A stretch of DNA of 64,000 nucleotides from Nitratireductor aestuarii (GCF_014641695.1 NZ_BMIF01000001.1:682001-746000), one strand, 5' to 3'; shown: positions 27,128 through 36,109, numbered from the stretch's first letter. The notes: generated from the sequence alone by a model not told the origin. Translations and numbers: made by a program.

Positions 27128-28033
27128 CTACCAGCCGCGAGATGCGCGGCGGAAAACCGCCCATTGCTTGCGGATCGGGGAAATGTCGACGATCTCGTCT
27201 GCAACCCGATCGGCCTTGGCCTCAATCCTGTCGAGGTAGGCTTTCGTCAGCGATACCGGCAGGAACGCCGCTCTGACCCTGGCCGGCAATCCCTTCGCCC
27301 GCGCTTCAAACTTCGTCAGATGATCCCGGCCGAGCGCCACCATGGCGGAAACAACGCGCGCAATGCCGGCGCGGTCCTCACCTGCTATGAGGCTTTCCGG
27401 AGTCATGCCCGCCGAACGCAGGATATCCTGCGGCACGTAGCATTGCCCCCGTGTCCGATGGATCGGCAGGGAGCGGAGCAACCCGGCAATCGCCTGCGCG
27501 CAGCCGGCATAGCCGGCCATTTCGCCTGTTCCCACAGCCGCCTTCGGATCGAGCACCAGAGCCTGCAACTGGATCAGCGCCGAGGCAGTTTCGCCGCAAT
27601 AGCCTTCGAGATCATTCCGCGCCGGCATCGGATCGTCATAGAGATCAAAAACCCGCGCATCGAGCATATTGAGGAATGGCTCGATCGGCAGGGCATGGGT
27701 ACGAACCGTCTCCACGAGCTTCACGGCAAGCGGGCTACCGCCAGCAGCTTCCGCAGTGCCTGCGGTGAGCACGTCGCGCCACCATTGCAACCGCATTTCG
27801 CCCGGGATGGGCTGGCTCACGCGTTCGCGGACGGAAGCGATCTCCACATTGAAGGCGAGCAGCGTCAGCAGCGCTTCACGCTTTTCCTGCGGTGCGTAGA
27901 GTATGGAGAGGTAGCGGTCAGGGTCGGTTTGCCTGACAAAAGCAGGCAGGTCGTCGGCCGGATCGACGGAAGCGAGATCACTCAACTGCGATAAACGCAG
28001 CGGCGACCGCCCGTTCCTCCGCGAGCAGAACAT
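27128..28033 (-). CDS. Squalene/phytoene-synthase-fold protein, NDUFAF6-like
   Basis: A 301-residue member of the trans-isoprenyl diphosphate synthase fold. It shows FNVEIASVRERVSQPIPGEM and RLQWWRDVL early, and LLRSLPIHRTRGQCYVPQD later, but not the paired Asp-rich motifs of true squalene or phytoene synthases. This pattern is that of NDUFAF6-type proteins, which help assemble mitochondrial complex I. No isoprenoid genes are nearby. As drawn from ATG 28033 it overlaps the upstream gene by 56 bases; a TTG at 27985 would cut the overlap to eight. Confidence 0.75.
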   Translation of the reverse strand: MFCSRRNGRSPLRLSQLSDLASVDPADDLPAFVRQTDPDRYLSILYAPQEKREALLTLLAFNVEIASVRERVSQPIPGEMRLQWWRDVLTAGTAEAAGGSPLAVKLVETVRTHALPIEPFLNMLDARVFDLYDDPMPARNDLEGYCGETASALIQLQALVLDPKAAVGTGEMAGYAGCAQAIAGLLRSLPIHRTRGQCYVPQDILRSAGMTPESLIAGEDRAGIARVVSAMVALGRDHLTKFEARAKGLPARVRAAFLPVSLTKAYLDRIEAKADRVADEIVDISPIRKQWAVFRRASRGW

Positions 28034-28367
28034 TGTATGTGCGCACTGCGGCTCCTGTGGACATGACCTCGACCGAAATCCCTGCTTCGCGGATCATGGC
28101 CCGCAACGCTGCAGGCAACGGCTGGAGCCTGTCACCGGTTCCCACCAGAAGAAGGCTGACTTCAGCGGCTTCCGCGATCACCCGTTCAAGCGACGGGCCG
28201 TCGATTTCAGCGAAAACGGCAGGATCCCAGCCGTAGATGCCTGAAGGGATGCAGAGCAGCGATCCGCGGTGCGACATGTCGGCAAAGCGGAACCCGCCGT
28301 TGCCGTAGGCTTCGATGGGCGCGCGGCCCGGAAAGTGAGCCGCGCGTATTTCAATCCCGTTCGACAT
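27978..28367 (-). CDS. Mth938/DUF498 domain protein, NDUFAF3-like
   Basis: A 129-residue single-domain protein. The family core is LLLVGTGDRLQPLPAALR followed by ISVEVMSTGAAVRTYNVLL. The mitochondrial member NDUFAF3 is a complex I assembly factor. Its ATG overlaps the secDF stop by one base (TGATG), and its end overlaps the NDUFAF6-like gene, so all three are probably translated together. Biochemical function in bacteria is not established. Confidence 0.85.
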   Translation of the reverse strand: MSNGIEIRAAHFPGRAPIEAYGNGGFRFADMSHRGSLLCIPSGIYGWDPAVFAEIDGPSLERVIAEAAEVSLLLVGTGDRLQPLPAALRAMIREAGISVEVMSTGAAVRTYNVLLAEERAVAAAFIAVE

Positions 28368-30952
28368 CAGGTCGCCGAGACCTCCTTCGAGATGGTCTTC
28401 AGGTCCTTGGCCTCGCCTGCGCGGATCTCATCTTCGGAAATCGCCGGTCCCTTGGTGGAACGCAGGTTGAAGAAGATGAGCGCCGGTGCCGAGATGAAGA
28501 TCGAGGACAGCGTTCCGATGACGATACCGAAGATCATGGACGCCACGAAGGAGCGGATGACTTCGCCACCGAAGAGATAGAGGGCTACGAGAGCGAGCAA
28601 CGTCGTCACCGACGTCATCACCGTACGCGCCAACATCTCGTTATCGGAGAGATCAAGCAGCTGTCCGAGCGGCATCTTCTTGAACCGCCGCAGGTTCTCG
28701 CGGACGCGGTCGTAGATCACCACCGTATCGTTGAGCGAGTAGCCGACAATCGTCAGCAATGCCGCCACGGTTGTCAGGTCCACCTGGATCTGCGTGACCA
28801 CAAGGAAGCCCAGGGTCAGACAGATATCGTTGATGGTGGACATGATGGCGCCGATGGCGAACTGCCACTCGAAGCGTATCCACACGTAGAGCATGATACC
28901 GCCGAGTGCGGCCAAAACGCCCAGAACAGCCGACCACATCAGCTCGTTCGAGACAGTCGGCCCGACGACTTCCGTGCGTCGAACGTCATAATCGGCCGAG
29001 AGGATCTGCTGTGCCTGCTGCACGGTGGCATTGCCCGCAGCCTCGTCCTCGGCAGCGCCAAGACGGATCAACGCGTCGCTCGTCTCACCAAAACCCTGAA
29101 CCTGAACTTCGTGGATGCCAACTCCGGCAAGCCTCTGACGAATGTCGCCAAGGTCGGCGTCGCCGCCCTTCGCCCGCACTTCGATCAGCGTACCGCCGGT
29201 GAAGTCGATACCGAAGTTCGGCTTGACCGTGAACAAGAGTACGATGGATGCGACGCTAAGAAGGATCGACAATACAAAGACATGGAGGCGGACCTTCATA
29301 AACGGAATCCGCGTCACCTCAGGCACGAGCTGCACGTAGCCCTTCGGCAATTCCGTAGGCTTCGAGCGGCGCAGCCACAGCGCAACGATCCAGCGCGTAA
29401 AGGTAAAGGCGGTGAAGAGCGTCGTGCCGATACCGATGGCGAGCGTCACGGCAAAGCCCTTGACCGGACCGGTGCCGACCAGGAACAGGACGAGCGCCGC
29501 GATCAGGGTCGTCAGGTTGGAGTCAACGATCGTTGCCAGAGCCCGCTCGAAGCCGGCATCGAACGACTTCAGCACAGTGCGCCCAAGCCGCCGCTCCTCG
29601 CGTATGCGCTCATATATGAGAACGTTGGAGTCCACCGCCATGCCGACTGTCAGCACGATACCGGCGATACCTGGCAGCGTAAGTGTCGCCCCCAGCACTG
29701 ACAGGATGGCGATGATCATCACCACGTTGATGATCAGCGCGACATTGGCAATCACGCCAAGGAAGCCATAGGCCGCAAGCATGAAGACTATGACCAGCAC
29801 CGAACCAATGATCGCAGCCATGACACCGGCATCGATCGAGTCCTGACCGAGGCCCGGACCAACCGTGCGTTCTTCAACGACCGTCAGCGTTGCGGGGAGC
29901 GCACCGGCGCGCAGCAGCACGGCGAGATCGTTCGCGCTCTGGACGGTGAAATTGCCGGAGATCTGGCCCGAACCGCCAAGGATCGGCTCGCGGATCTGCG
30001 GAGCGGAGATCACCTGATTGTCGAGGATGATGGCAAAGAGGCGGCCGACGTTTTCCTGCGTCGCCTGACCGAAGCGCGTTGCACCGCGCGTATCGAAGCG
30101 GAAGGAGACGATCGGCTCATTCGTGCGCTGATCGAAGCCCGGCTGTGCATCGACCAGGTTTTCGCCGGAAACGATGACGCGATCTTCGATCACGTATGGG
30201 ACCGGCGGATTGTCGGTCGAGTACATCAGGGTCGTGCCGGCAGGGGCACGGCCACCGGAGGCAACCACTTCCTGCGGTGAGGTGGTCGTGTCGACCATCT
30301 GGAAGGTAAGCTTGGCGGTCTGGCCAAGAATGTCCTTCAGGCGCTGTGGGTCTTCAAGTCCCGGCACCTGCACGAGGACGCGATCGAGGCCCTGGCGCTG
30401 GATGATCGGTTCGGTCGTGCCGAGTTCGTTGACGCGACGGCTGATGACTTCGATTGATTGGCTGACGGCATTGGAAAGACGGTAATTGATCCCCCCTTCC
30501 GAAAGCGTGAGCCGCAGAAGGCCTGGCTCAGGTTCGCTCATATCGAGCTCACGCACCGAGCCCGAACCAAACAGCCCGGAGGAGATCGGCTGGGTGAGCT
30601 CGTTCAGAGCGGTGCGGGCTGCTTCGCGCTGACCCTCGTCACGTACGCGCAGCTGCACGGCGCCGCCGGAAATGGTGAGACCAGTGTAGCCCACTTTCGC
30701 ATCGCGCAACACGCGGCGAACATCGTCGCGGGTCGCGGTCAGGCGTTCGTTGATCAGGTCCTGCCGCTCAACCTGCATCAGGATGTGCGAACCGCCCTGG
30801 AGATCGAGGCCAAGCGTCATAGGGCGCGTTGGCCCCCAGCTTGGCAAGGAGTTCAGAACCGACTGGGGAAGAACGTTGGGCGCTGCATAAAGGACGCTGA
30901 GTGCGACCGCCAGCCAAATAAGGATCGTCTGCCAGCGCTTGAAGTATAACAT
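28367..30952 (-). CDS. secDF: SecD-SecF fused translocase subunit
   Basis: An 861-residue RND-type membrane protein that uses the proton gradient to aid Sec export. The SecD half has its first membrane segment at residue 8-27, the N-terminal signature LGLDLQGGSHILMQV, a large periplasmic domain and GMAVDSNVLIYERIREE. The SecF half starts near residue 560 with FGIDFTGGTLIEVR and has GYSLNDTVVIYDRVREN. Fusion of the two is frequent in Rhizobiales. AAAGGAAA lies seven bases before the ATG. YajC, its partner, is encoded 59 bases upstream. Confidence 0.96.
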   Translation of the reverse strand: MLYFKRWQTILIWLAVALSVLYAAPNVLPQSVLNSLPSWGPTRPMTLGLDLQGGSHILMQVERQDLINERLTATRDDVRRVLRDAKVGYTGLTISGGAVQLRVRDEGQREAARTALNELTQPISSGLFGSGSVRELDMSEPEPGLLRLTLSEGGINYRLSNAVSQSIEVISRRVNELGTTEPIIQRQGLDRVLVQVPGLEDPQRLKDILGQTAKLTFQMVDTTTSPQEVVASGGRAPAGTTLMYSTDNPPVPYVIEDRVIVSGENLVDAQPGFDQRTNEPIVSFRFDTRGATRFGQATQENVGRLFAIILDNQVISAPQIREPILGGSGQISGNFTVQSANDLAVLLRAGALPATLTVVEERTVGPGLGQDSIDAGVMAAIIGSVLVIVFMLAAYGFLGVIANVALIINVVMIIAILSVLGATLTLPGIAGIVLTVGMAVDSNVLIYERIREERRLGRTVLKSFDAGFERALATIVDSNLTTLIAALVLFLVGTGPVKGFAVTLAIGIGTTLFTAFTFTRWIVALWLRRSKPTELPKGYVQLVPEVTRIPFMKVRLHVFVLSILLSVASIVLLFTVKPNFGIDFTGGTLIEVRAKGGDADLGDIRQRLAGVGIHEVQVQGFGETSDALIRLGAAEDEAAGNATVQQAQQILSADYDVRRTEVVGPTVSNELMWSAVLGVLAALGGIMLYVWIRFEWQFAIGAIMSTINDICLTLGFLVVTQIQVDLTTVAALLTIVGYSLNDTVVIYDRVRENLRRFKKMPLGQLLDLSDNEMLARTVMTSVTTLLALVALYLFGGEVIRSFVASMIFGIVIGTLSSIFISAPALIFFNLRSTKGPAISEDEIRAGEAKDLKTISKEVSAT

Positions 30953-31011
30953 GCGGTGTTTCCTTTGCGGGCCTAGGTTATGCTGCCCCAGTCAATCTGC
31001 GGTCTGTCAGC

Positions 31012-31350
31012 TTACTTGGATGCTTCCGTCGGGACGGGCTCACCCTTGGCGCGAACGTCTGCCAGCATCGCGCGTAGCGCAGTGACCTTGACGCCATTGC
31101 CGAGGTCGACTTCCACTTCCGCGTCGTTGATGACCTTGGTCACCTTGCCGACGAGGCCCCCACCGGTCACAACGGAGTCACCACGGCGGACGTTTGCAAG
31201 CATCTCAGCCCGCTTCTTCATCTGAGTCCTCTGAGGCCGGATGATAAGGAAGTACATCACGGCGAAAATCAGGATGAACGGAAGGATGCTCATCAGTACA
31301 TCCGGTGCACCCCCGGCGGCTGACTGTGCATAGGCTGGCGTTACAAACAT
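31012..31350 (-). CDS. yajC: YajC, Sec accessory subunit
   Basis: A 112-residue protein with one membrane span (MSILPFILIFAVMYFLII), followed by RPQRTQMKKRAEML and a small soluble domain (RRGDSVVTGGGLVGKVTKV). It forms a complex with SecDF and is the first gene of the minus-strand operon running through secDF to the NDUFAF6-like gene. Confidence 0.94.
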   Translation of the reverse strand: MFVTPAYAQSAAGGAPDVLMSILPFILIFAVMYFLIIRPQRTQMKKRAEMLANVRRGDSVVTGGGLVGKVTKVINDAEVEVDLGNGVKVTALRAMLADVRAKGEPVPTEASK

Positions 31351-31518
31351 GAAATGCTCCTGAGATTACGGCGGGAATCCGGAATTCCGCGCACTAAAGA
31401 TTGCGCGGAATATAAATACTCAGGGCCGCAATGCAACAGCGCCCGGACCCACAAAACCTTGAGCGCACAAGCTTTGCTTGCCTTTGAACCCATAGCGGGA
31501 GTAAGAATGGAATTCTCC

Positions 31519-31532
31519 GTACCGTACGGTAC
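31519..31532. promoter_or_regulatory. 14-base palindrome of repeated GTAC before the DUF815 gene
   Basis: GTACCGTACGGTAC is a perfect palindrome; one more GTAC follows, giving four GTACN units in a row (31519-31538). It ends about 20 bases before the start codon, next to the ribosome site AAGGGGA. It may be a repressor site. Confidence 0.5.
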
Positions 31533-31552
31533 TGTACTGCAAGGGGATCGCA

Positions 31553-32431
31553 ATGGCCGAAGATGCAATCGAAACATTGAACAAGAAGCTCGACAGCCTG
31601 ATCGAGCTGATCGGTCGGATGGCGCCGAAACCGTTGCCGGAGCCGGATTTCACGGCCGCCGATTGCTTCGTGTGGATTGCCGATACCAGCACCCTGCAGC
31701 CTGTACCCCACGTCAACCGCGTCGACATTGGCCTTATCGCCGGCGTTGACCGGGTACGCGACATTCTTCTCGACAACACCAGACGCTTTGCCGCAGAGCT
31801 TCCGGCCAACAACGTGCTCCTCTGGGGCGCTCGAGGCATGGGCAAGTCGTCGCTCGTCAAGGCGGCTCAGGCTGAGGTCAACCGCACCCGTGCAGACGAC
31901 GCCTCACCCCTGAAGCTCGTAGAGATCCACCGCGAAGACATCGATACCCTCCCCCGGCTGATGAACCTGCTCAAGGCCGCGCCCTACCGGTTCATCCTGT
32001 TCTGCGACGACCTGTCATTCGATCACGACGACACGTCCTACAAGTCGCTCAAGGCCGTGCTGGAAGGCGGCATCGAAGGCCGGCCCGACAACGTCATCTT
32101 TTACGCGACCTCCAACCGCCGTCACCTGCTTCCGCGCGACATGATGGAGAACGAGCGTTCGACTGCCATCAACCCTTCGGAAGCGGTCGAGGAAAAGGTT
32201 TCACTGTCGGACCGTTTCGGCCTCTGGCTCGGCTTCCACAAGTGCTCCCAGGATGAATACCTGCAGATGGTGGAAGGCTACGTCCGCTACCACGAGCTGA
32301 AGATCGACCCGGAGACGCTCCGCGCCGAAGCGCTCGAATGGTCGACCACCCGCGGCAGCCGATCAGGTCGCGTTGCCTGGCAGTTCATCCAGGACCTCGC
32401 CGGCCGCCTGGGCCAGAAGCTGAAGGGTTAG
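31553..32431 (+). CDS. DUF815 AAA-type ATP-binding protein
   Basis: A 292-residue protein of the DUF815 family. Walker A is WGARGMGKSSLVK (about residue 94), Walker B-like is FILFCDDLSFD (about 150), and sensor wording is VIFYATSNRRHLLPRDM. The first 30 residues form a short helix (ETLNKKLDSLIELIGRM). The family is widespread in proteobacteria, but its role is not known; chaperone- or loader-like ATPase activity is a guess from the fold. AAGGGGA lies six bases before the ATG, beneath a palindromic element. Confidence 0.88.
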   Translation: MAEDAIETLNKKLDSLIELIGRMAPKPLPEPDFTAADCFVWIADTSTLQPVPHVNRVDIGLIAGVDRVRDILLDNTRRFAAELPANNVLLWGARGMGKSSLVKAAQAEVNRTRADDASPLKLVEIHREDIDTLPRLMNLLKAAPYRFILFCDDLSFDHDDTSYKSLKAVLEGGIEGRPDNVIFYATSNRRHLLPRDMMENERSTAINPSEAVEEKVSLSDRFGLWLGFHKCSQDEYLQMVEGYVRYHELKIDPETLRAEALEWSTTRGSRSGRVAWQFIQDLAGRLGQKLKG

Positions 32432-32551
32432 ACTTCGCAGAACTTTGCTTTGCCATGGAAGAAACGGATTAGATCAACATCTCTTGCGCAAGGCCGCATC
32501 GGGTTTTGCTATCACTGGTTGCATCGCCTCCACAACTGATCCACACTAGAT

Positions 32552-32571
32552 CCTCCACGTCGGGACGGAGG
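32552..32571 (+). promoter_or_regulatory. Dyad that can mask the hicA ribosome site
   Basis: CCTCC at 32552-32556 can pair with GGAGG at 32567-32571, the Shine-Dalgarno of hicA, with a possible GTC/GAC extension inside. It could be an operator or a translation-limiting hairpin. Confidence 0.35.
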
Positions 32572-32578
32572 GGGCAAC

Positions 32579-32848
32579 GTGGCAGGCAAGGTTCCTTTGC
32601 TGGAACAGATGCGCCGCAACCCGCGAGCGGACTGGACCATTGATGATATTGCAAGGCTTTGTACTGAACATCAGATAGAACTGGAAACGCCATCGCGAGG
32701 CAGTCACTACAAGGCGATTAGCCCCCATATAGCGGGCCATTTGACCATTCCGGCTGCACGTCCGATCAAGACGCCATACATTCGTTCCCTTGTTATGATG
32801 ATTGACGTACACTTGGAATTGCGAAGACAGGCAAGTTTGGGAGACTGA
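32579..32848 (+). CDS. hicA: HicA-family toxin
   Basis: An 89-residue protein whose second half has the HicA double-stranded-RNA-binding-like fold signature: SRGSHYKAISPHIAGHLTIP, with the catalytic-type His in GSHYK, then an IPAARPIKTPYIRSLVMM tail. HicA toxins are mRNA interferases. The N-terminal 40 residues are longer than usual. It starts with GTG behind a very strong GGAGGGGG and ends two bases before the hicB start, the normal toxin-first order of HicAB loci. Confidence 0.8.
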   Translation: MAGKVPLLEQMRRNPRADWTIDDIARLCTEHQIELETPSRGSHYKAISPHIAGHLTIPAARPIKTPYIRSLVMMIDVHLELRRQASLGD

Positions 32849-32850
32849 GC

Positions 32851-33261
32851 ATGGACTATCCAATCATCCTTGCCCCCCTTAGCGAGGAAGATGGGGGAGG
32901 CTTCGTTGGCCTCGTACCCGACTTGCCCGGATGCATGTCAGACGGCGAAACGGCGGAAGAGGCGCTGGCCAATACCCAGCAGGCGATCCTCGAATGGATC
33001 GATACGGCCCGGCGTCGGGACCTGCCCCTCCCGGTCCCCGGATCATCTGTACGTCGTGCAAGGCGCGAGAAGGAACGTCTGGTTGCCGATCTAAAGGATC
33101 TTGCAGGCAATCTTGACCAGATCGAGTGCCGTGTCGATGAGCTTGAGCGTGTCCTGCGGGAGGTGGAGCAGCGCCTCGATCACGAAGAAGAATGGGCGCG
33201 TTTCGCCGAAATTACGGTTTTACCGGTCAGGTCAGCCAAGCCTCTGAAAGGTTCGGCCTGA
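32851..33261 (+). CDS. hicB: HicB-family antitoxin with coiled-coil C terminus
   Basis: A 136-residue protein. Residues 1-65 are a standard HicB partial RNase-H-like domain (YPIILAPLSEEDGGGFVGLV, then DLPGCMSDGETAEEALAN). Residues about 68-120 are charged heptads (LKDLAGNLDQIECRVDELER, VLREVEQRLDHEEEW) predicted to form a coiled coil. Most HicB proteins end instead in a helix-turn-helix or ribbon-helix-helix domain that binds the operon's promoter; none is visible here. A strong terminator follows. Confidence 0.82.
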   Translation: MDYPIILAPLSEEDGGGFVGLVPDLPGCMSDGETAEEALANTQQAILEWIDTARRRDLPLPVPGSSVRRARREKERLVADLKDLAGNLDQIECRVDELERVLREVEQRLDHEEEWARFAEITVLPVRSAKPLKGSA

Positions 33262-33290
33262 GACTGAACATTTTCAGCCTTTGAAACAGC

Positions 33291-33325
33291 GAAGGGAGCA
33301 ACCGGCGAGTTGCTCCCTTCTTTTT
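33291..33325 (+). terminator. Intrinsic terminator of hicAB
   Basis: Twelve-base arms GAAGGGAGCAAC and GTTGCTCCCTTC with a six-base loop are followed by five T residues. A second small hairpin (CTGAGCCG/CGGCTCAG, 33337-33355) overlaps the stop of the convergent gene. Confidence 0.93.
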
Positions 33326-33351
33326 GTTGCCTGAGGCTGAGCCGTTGCGGC

Positions 33352-34563
33352 TCAGTTCAGATAGGTCATCGGATTGACCGGGCTCGTACCCTTGCGCACT
33401 TCGAAGTGCAGCTTCGGACGGTCCGCGTCGCCGGTCATGCCGGAGACGGCGACTTCCTGGCCGCGCTTCACCTGGTCGCCGCGCTTCACCTTGAGCTGCG
33501 AGGCGTGGCCGTAGACCGTTACGAGGCCATCTTCGTGACGGACGAGCACCGTGTTGCCAAAGCCCTTCAGGCCGTCACCGGCATAGATCACGACGCCATT
33601 CTCGGCTGCACGGACGGAGGTGCCCTCCGGTACCGCGATATCGATGCCGTCGTTCGACTTTCCACCGCCGCTGCCGAACTGGGAAATGACGCGTCCCTGA
33701 ACCGGCCAGCGCAGGCGACCGACACCGGTTGCCTCAGGCGGAAGGGCTGCCACTTCGGCACTCTTCTGAGCCACGTCGCTGACCGTCGAGGAAGCTGGCT
33801 TCGGCTGCGATGCCGGAGCAGTCGGCGGCGTGTAGGAGGCGACCGTCTCAGGCTGCGATGCCTTCACAGGCTTCGGAGCATCTACGGGGGCTGCAACCTT
33901 GATCGGCTTTGGCTGCGGAGCTGAAGCTACCGCAGGTGTTGCGACCGGCGCTGGTGCGGGTGCAGGTGCTGCGGCAACCGTCGTCGTCGGAACGCTGCTG
34001 CCGCCCGGGATGGTCAGGCGCTGGCCGATACGGATCGAATCCGGGCTCGACAGTCCGTTGGCGTTCTGGATCGCGGATGCGCTTGCACCCGTCTTCCTTG
34101 CAATGCCGTAGAGCGTGTCACCGGGAGCGACCACGTAACTGCCGCTGCCCTGGCTGGAGGTCCTGGGCGCGGAAGGTGCTGCCGGGGCCGGTGCAGTCAT
34201 CACGCTGTTCGAAGCGGCGGCCATCTGCTGGGGAGCCGGAGCTGCGGGCGGCGGGAGTGCGGCCGAGCTGGACGGTGGCGGCAGAGGCTGCGAAGACACC
34301 GGTGAAGAATAGACCGGAGAGACCGGGGCTGCCGCGACCGAAGACGGAGGCGGAACCTGATAGTTCTGCTGCGGTGCGGCCTCCTGAATTGTGCCATACC
34401 CACCGCCAACCGGAACCTGGGGTCTAACCACAGAGTTGGTGGAGAGGCCGTCAGTCAGCCCGTCCATGCCACGACTGCAGCCAACGACTGCGCCACACAT
34501 GACGGCTACTGCCACGCCCCGTGCCAGACCACTCTTGAACTGTGCTGAGATACTGAAACCCAT
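33352..34563 (-). CDS. nlpD: NlpD-like lipoprotein: LysM plus degenerate M23 domain
   Basis: A 403-residue lipoprotein: signal peptide with lipobox AVVGC (Cys about 29), a long Pro/Ala/Ser linker, a LysM domain (SYVVAPGDTLYGIARKTG) and a C-terminal M23 domain. The zinc site is broken: the usual His of HxGxD is Asn in NDGIDIAVPEG, and the HxH is KLH in PKLHFEVR. Such proteins do not cut peptidoglycan but activate amidases at the septum. The surE-pcm-nlpD order is shared with enterobacteria, which supports the name. Confidence 0.88.
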   Translation of the reverse strand: MGFSISAQFKSGLARGVAVAVMCGAVVGCSRGMDGLTDGLSTNSVVRPQVPVGGGYGTIQEAAPQQNYQVPPPSSVAAAPVSPVYSSPVSSQPLPPPSSSAALPPPAAPAPQQMAAASNSVMTAPAPAAPSAPRTSSQGSGSYVVAPGDTLYGIARKTGASASAIQNANGLSSPDSIRIGQRLTIPGGSSVPTTTVAAAPAPAPAPVATPAVASAPQPKPIKVAAPVDAPKPVKASQPETVASYTPPTAPASQPKPASSTVSDVAQKSAEVAALPPEATGVGRLRWPVQGRVISQFGSGGGKSNDGIDIAVPEGTSVRAAENGVVIYAGDGLKGFGNTVLVRHEDGLVTVYGHASQLKVKRGDQVKRGQEVAVSGMTGDADRPKLHFEVRKGTSPVNPMTYLN

Positions 34564-34654
34564 GAACTTACCCGCACTCGTCCCGCTTTTTTCTATTTGG
34601 TTATAAAAGCGTATTAAAGTTACTGGCAGGTTAAGACGGGGTAAGAATACGGTA

Positions 34655-35305
34655 TCAGATGGCTTGAGCTATACCTTTAGCAAGGGGTTGCAGCCTCACC
34701 GGCATGATATCGGTGCGCTCAAAACGGCTGCCGGTCTTAACGAATCTCTGGATCATCTGGACGTCTTCGGCAGGTCCTACAGGGGCCACCAGAACGCCGC
34801 CGCTGGTCAGCATTTCCGCGTAACGCCGCGGCGGTTCGTCGAAGGCTGCCCACGCGACAATGCGGTCAAACGGGCTGTCCTCGACCGGGTCGAGCCCATT
34901 GCCCTGACGGCACATGACGTTCTTGATCCCGAGCGCATCGTGGCGCACGCGCGCATCTTCGATCAGCCGCTTGAAGCGGTCAAGCGATACGACTTTGGAA
35001 GAGATTCGCGACAGGACGGCCGCCGTGTATCCGGAACCGGTGCCGATTTCGAGCACCTTGTGATTTGATCCCACGTTCAGTGCGTCGAGAACGACCGCCT
35101 GCAGGTCGCATCCCTCGATCGATTCACCGCAATCAATGGGAACGGAACGGTGCGACCATGTCCAGGCATGCCATTCAACGGGAACGAAGCTTCCGCGCGG
35201 CGTAGCCTCCATGGCGGAAAACAATGCGTTGTTGATCACGCCCCGCGCGCGCATGCGAAGCATGAACGCTGCAAATCCCTCTCGCTCCCCTACCCGTTCG
35301 TTCAT
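34655..35305 (-). CDS. pcm: Protein-L-isoaspartate O-methyltransferase
   Basis: A 216-residue SAM-dependent enzyme that starts repair of isoaspartyl residues in aged proteins. The SAM site is [15 protein letters not shown] (about residue 82), and the substrate region ATPRGSFVP precedes it. Its ATG overlaps the surE stop by four bases (ATGA), so the two are translationally coupled. SurE and Pcm act together in stationary-phase survival in Escherichia coli. Confidence 0.92.
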   Translation of the reverse strand: MNERVGEREGFAAFMLRMRARGVINNALFSAMEATPRGSFVPVEWHAWTWSHRSVPIDCGESIEGCDLQAVVLDALNVGSNHKVLEIGTGSGYTAAVLSRISSKVVSLDRFKRLIEDARVRHDALGIKNVMCRQGNGLDPVEDSPFDRIVAWAAFDEPPRRYAEMLTSGGVLVAPVGPAEDVQMIQRFVKTGSRFERTDIMPVRLQPLAKGIAQAI

Positions 35306-36060
35306 GCGAGCGCCTTGGCCAGCTGATCACGGACCGCATGCGCTGTGAGATCGAGGTGCAGCGGGGTGACGGAGACAAAGCCGTCGCGAAGTGCTGCCTG
35401 ATCGCTGCCTTCCCGCAGCTCAACCTCGGCCCGTCCGAAGCGCAGCCAGTAATAGGGGAAGCCGCGTCCGTCCTTGCGCTCGTCGATCCAGAGCCCGTGG
35501 GTGAGACGCCCCTGTGTGGTCACCCGCACGCCCTTGACCTCGTCAGCCGGAAGCTTCGGGAAATTGACGTTGAGGAACACGCCCTTGGGCACATCAAGAT
35601 CGATGAGCCGCTTCAGCAGGTCCGGAGCGAGCGTCTCAACCGTATCCCACGGCACGTAGCGCATGTCGTTGGTGTAGTCATAGGCCTGGCTGAGCGCGAT
35701 CGAGCGGATGCCGAGGAGCGTTCCTTCCATGGCGCCGGCGATCGTGCCCGAATAGGTCACGTCATCGGCCATGTTGGAGCCATTGTTGACGCCGGAAAGA
35801 ATGAGATCCGGCGCCCGATCCATCACCTTGCGCACACCCATGATGACGCAGTCCGTCGGCGTGCCGCGCAGCGCGTAATGACGATCATCGATCTTGCGCA
35901 TGCGCAATGGCTCGGAGAGCGAAAGCGAATGGGCAAAGCCGGACTGGTCCGTCTCGGGCGCAACCACCCACACATCATCAGTCAGGGTACGAGCGATGCG
36001 CTCAAGGACCTTCAGGCCCTCGGCATGTATTCCGTCATCGTTTGTCAGAAGAATACGCAA
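35302..36060 (-). CDS. surE: SurE, 5'-nucleotidase/polyphosphatase
   Basis: A 252-residue metal-dependent phosphatase of nucleoside monophosphates. Metal ligands are in the N-terminal [16 protein letters not shown] and in [18 protein letters not shown] (about residue 90). The start codon is TTG with AAAGGGCGAG upstream; no ATG or GTG would keep the invariant N terminus. It lies 49 bases after serS and overlaps pcm by four bases. Confidence 0.94.
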   Translation of the reverse strand: MRILLTNDDGIHAEGLKVLERIARTLTDDVWVVAPETDQSGFAHSLSLSEPLRMRKIDDRHYALRGTPTDCVIMGVRKVMDRAPDLILSGVNNGSNMADDVTYSGTIAGAMEGTLLGIRSIALSQAYDYTNDMRYVPWDTVETLAPDLLKRLIDLDVPKGVFLNVNFPKLPADEVKGVRVTTQGRLTHGLWIDERKDGRGFPYYWLRFGRAEVELREGSDQAALRDGFVSVTPLHLDLTAHAVRDQLAKALA

Positions 36061-36109
36061 CGCTCGCCCTTTCCCGCCTTCTCAAAGAACCACTTAAACG
36101 TCGAGTTGC

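Noticed and set aside
27128-28033. True squalene or phytoene synthase
   Set aside because: The paired Asp-rich catalytic motifs are missing and no isoprenoid genes are near; the pattern fits NDUFAF6-like proteins.
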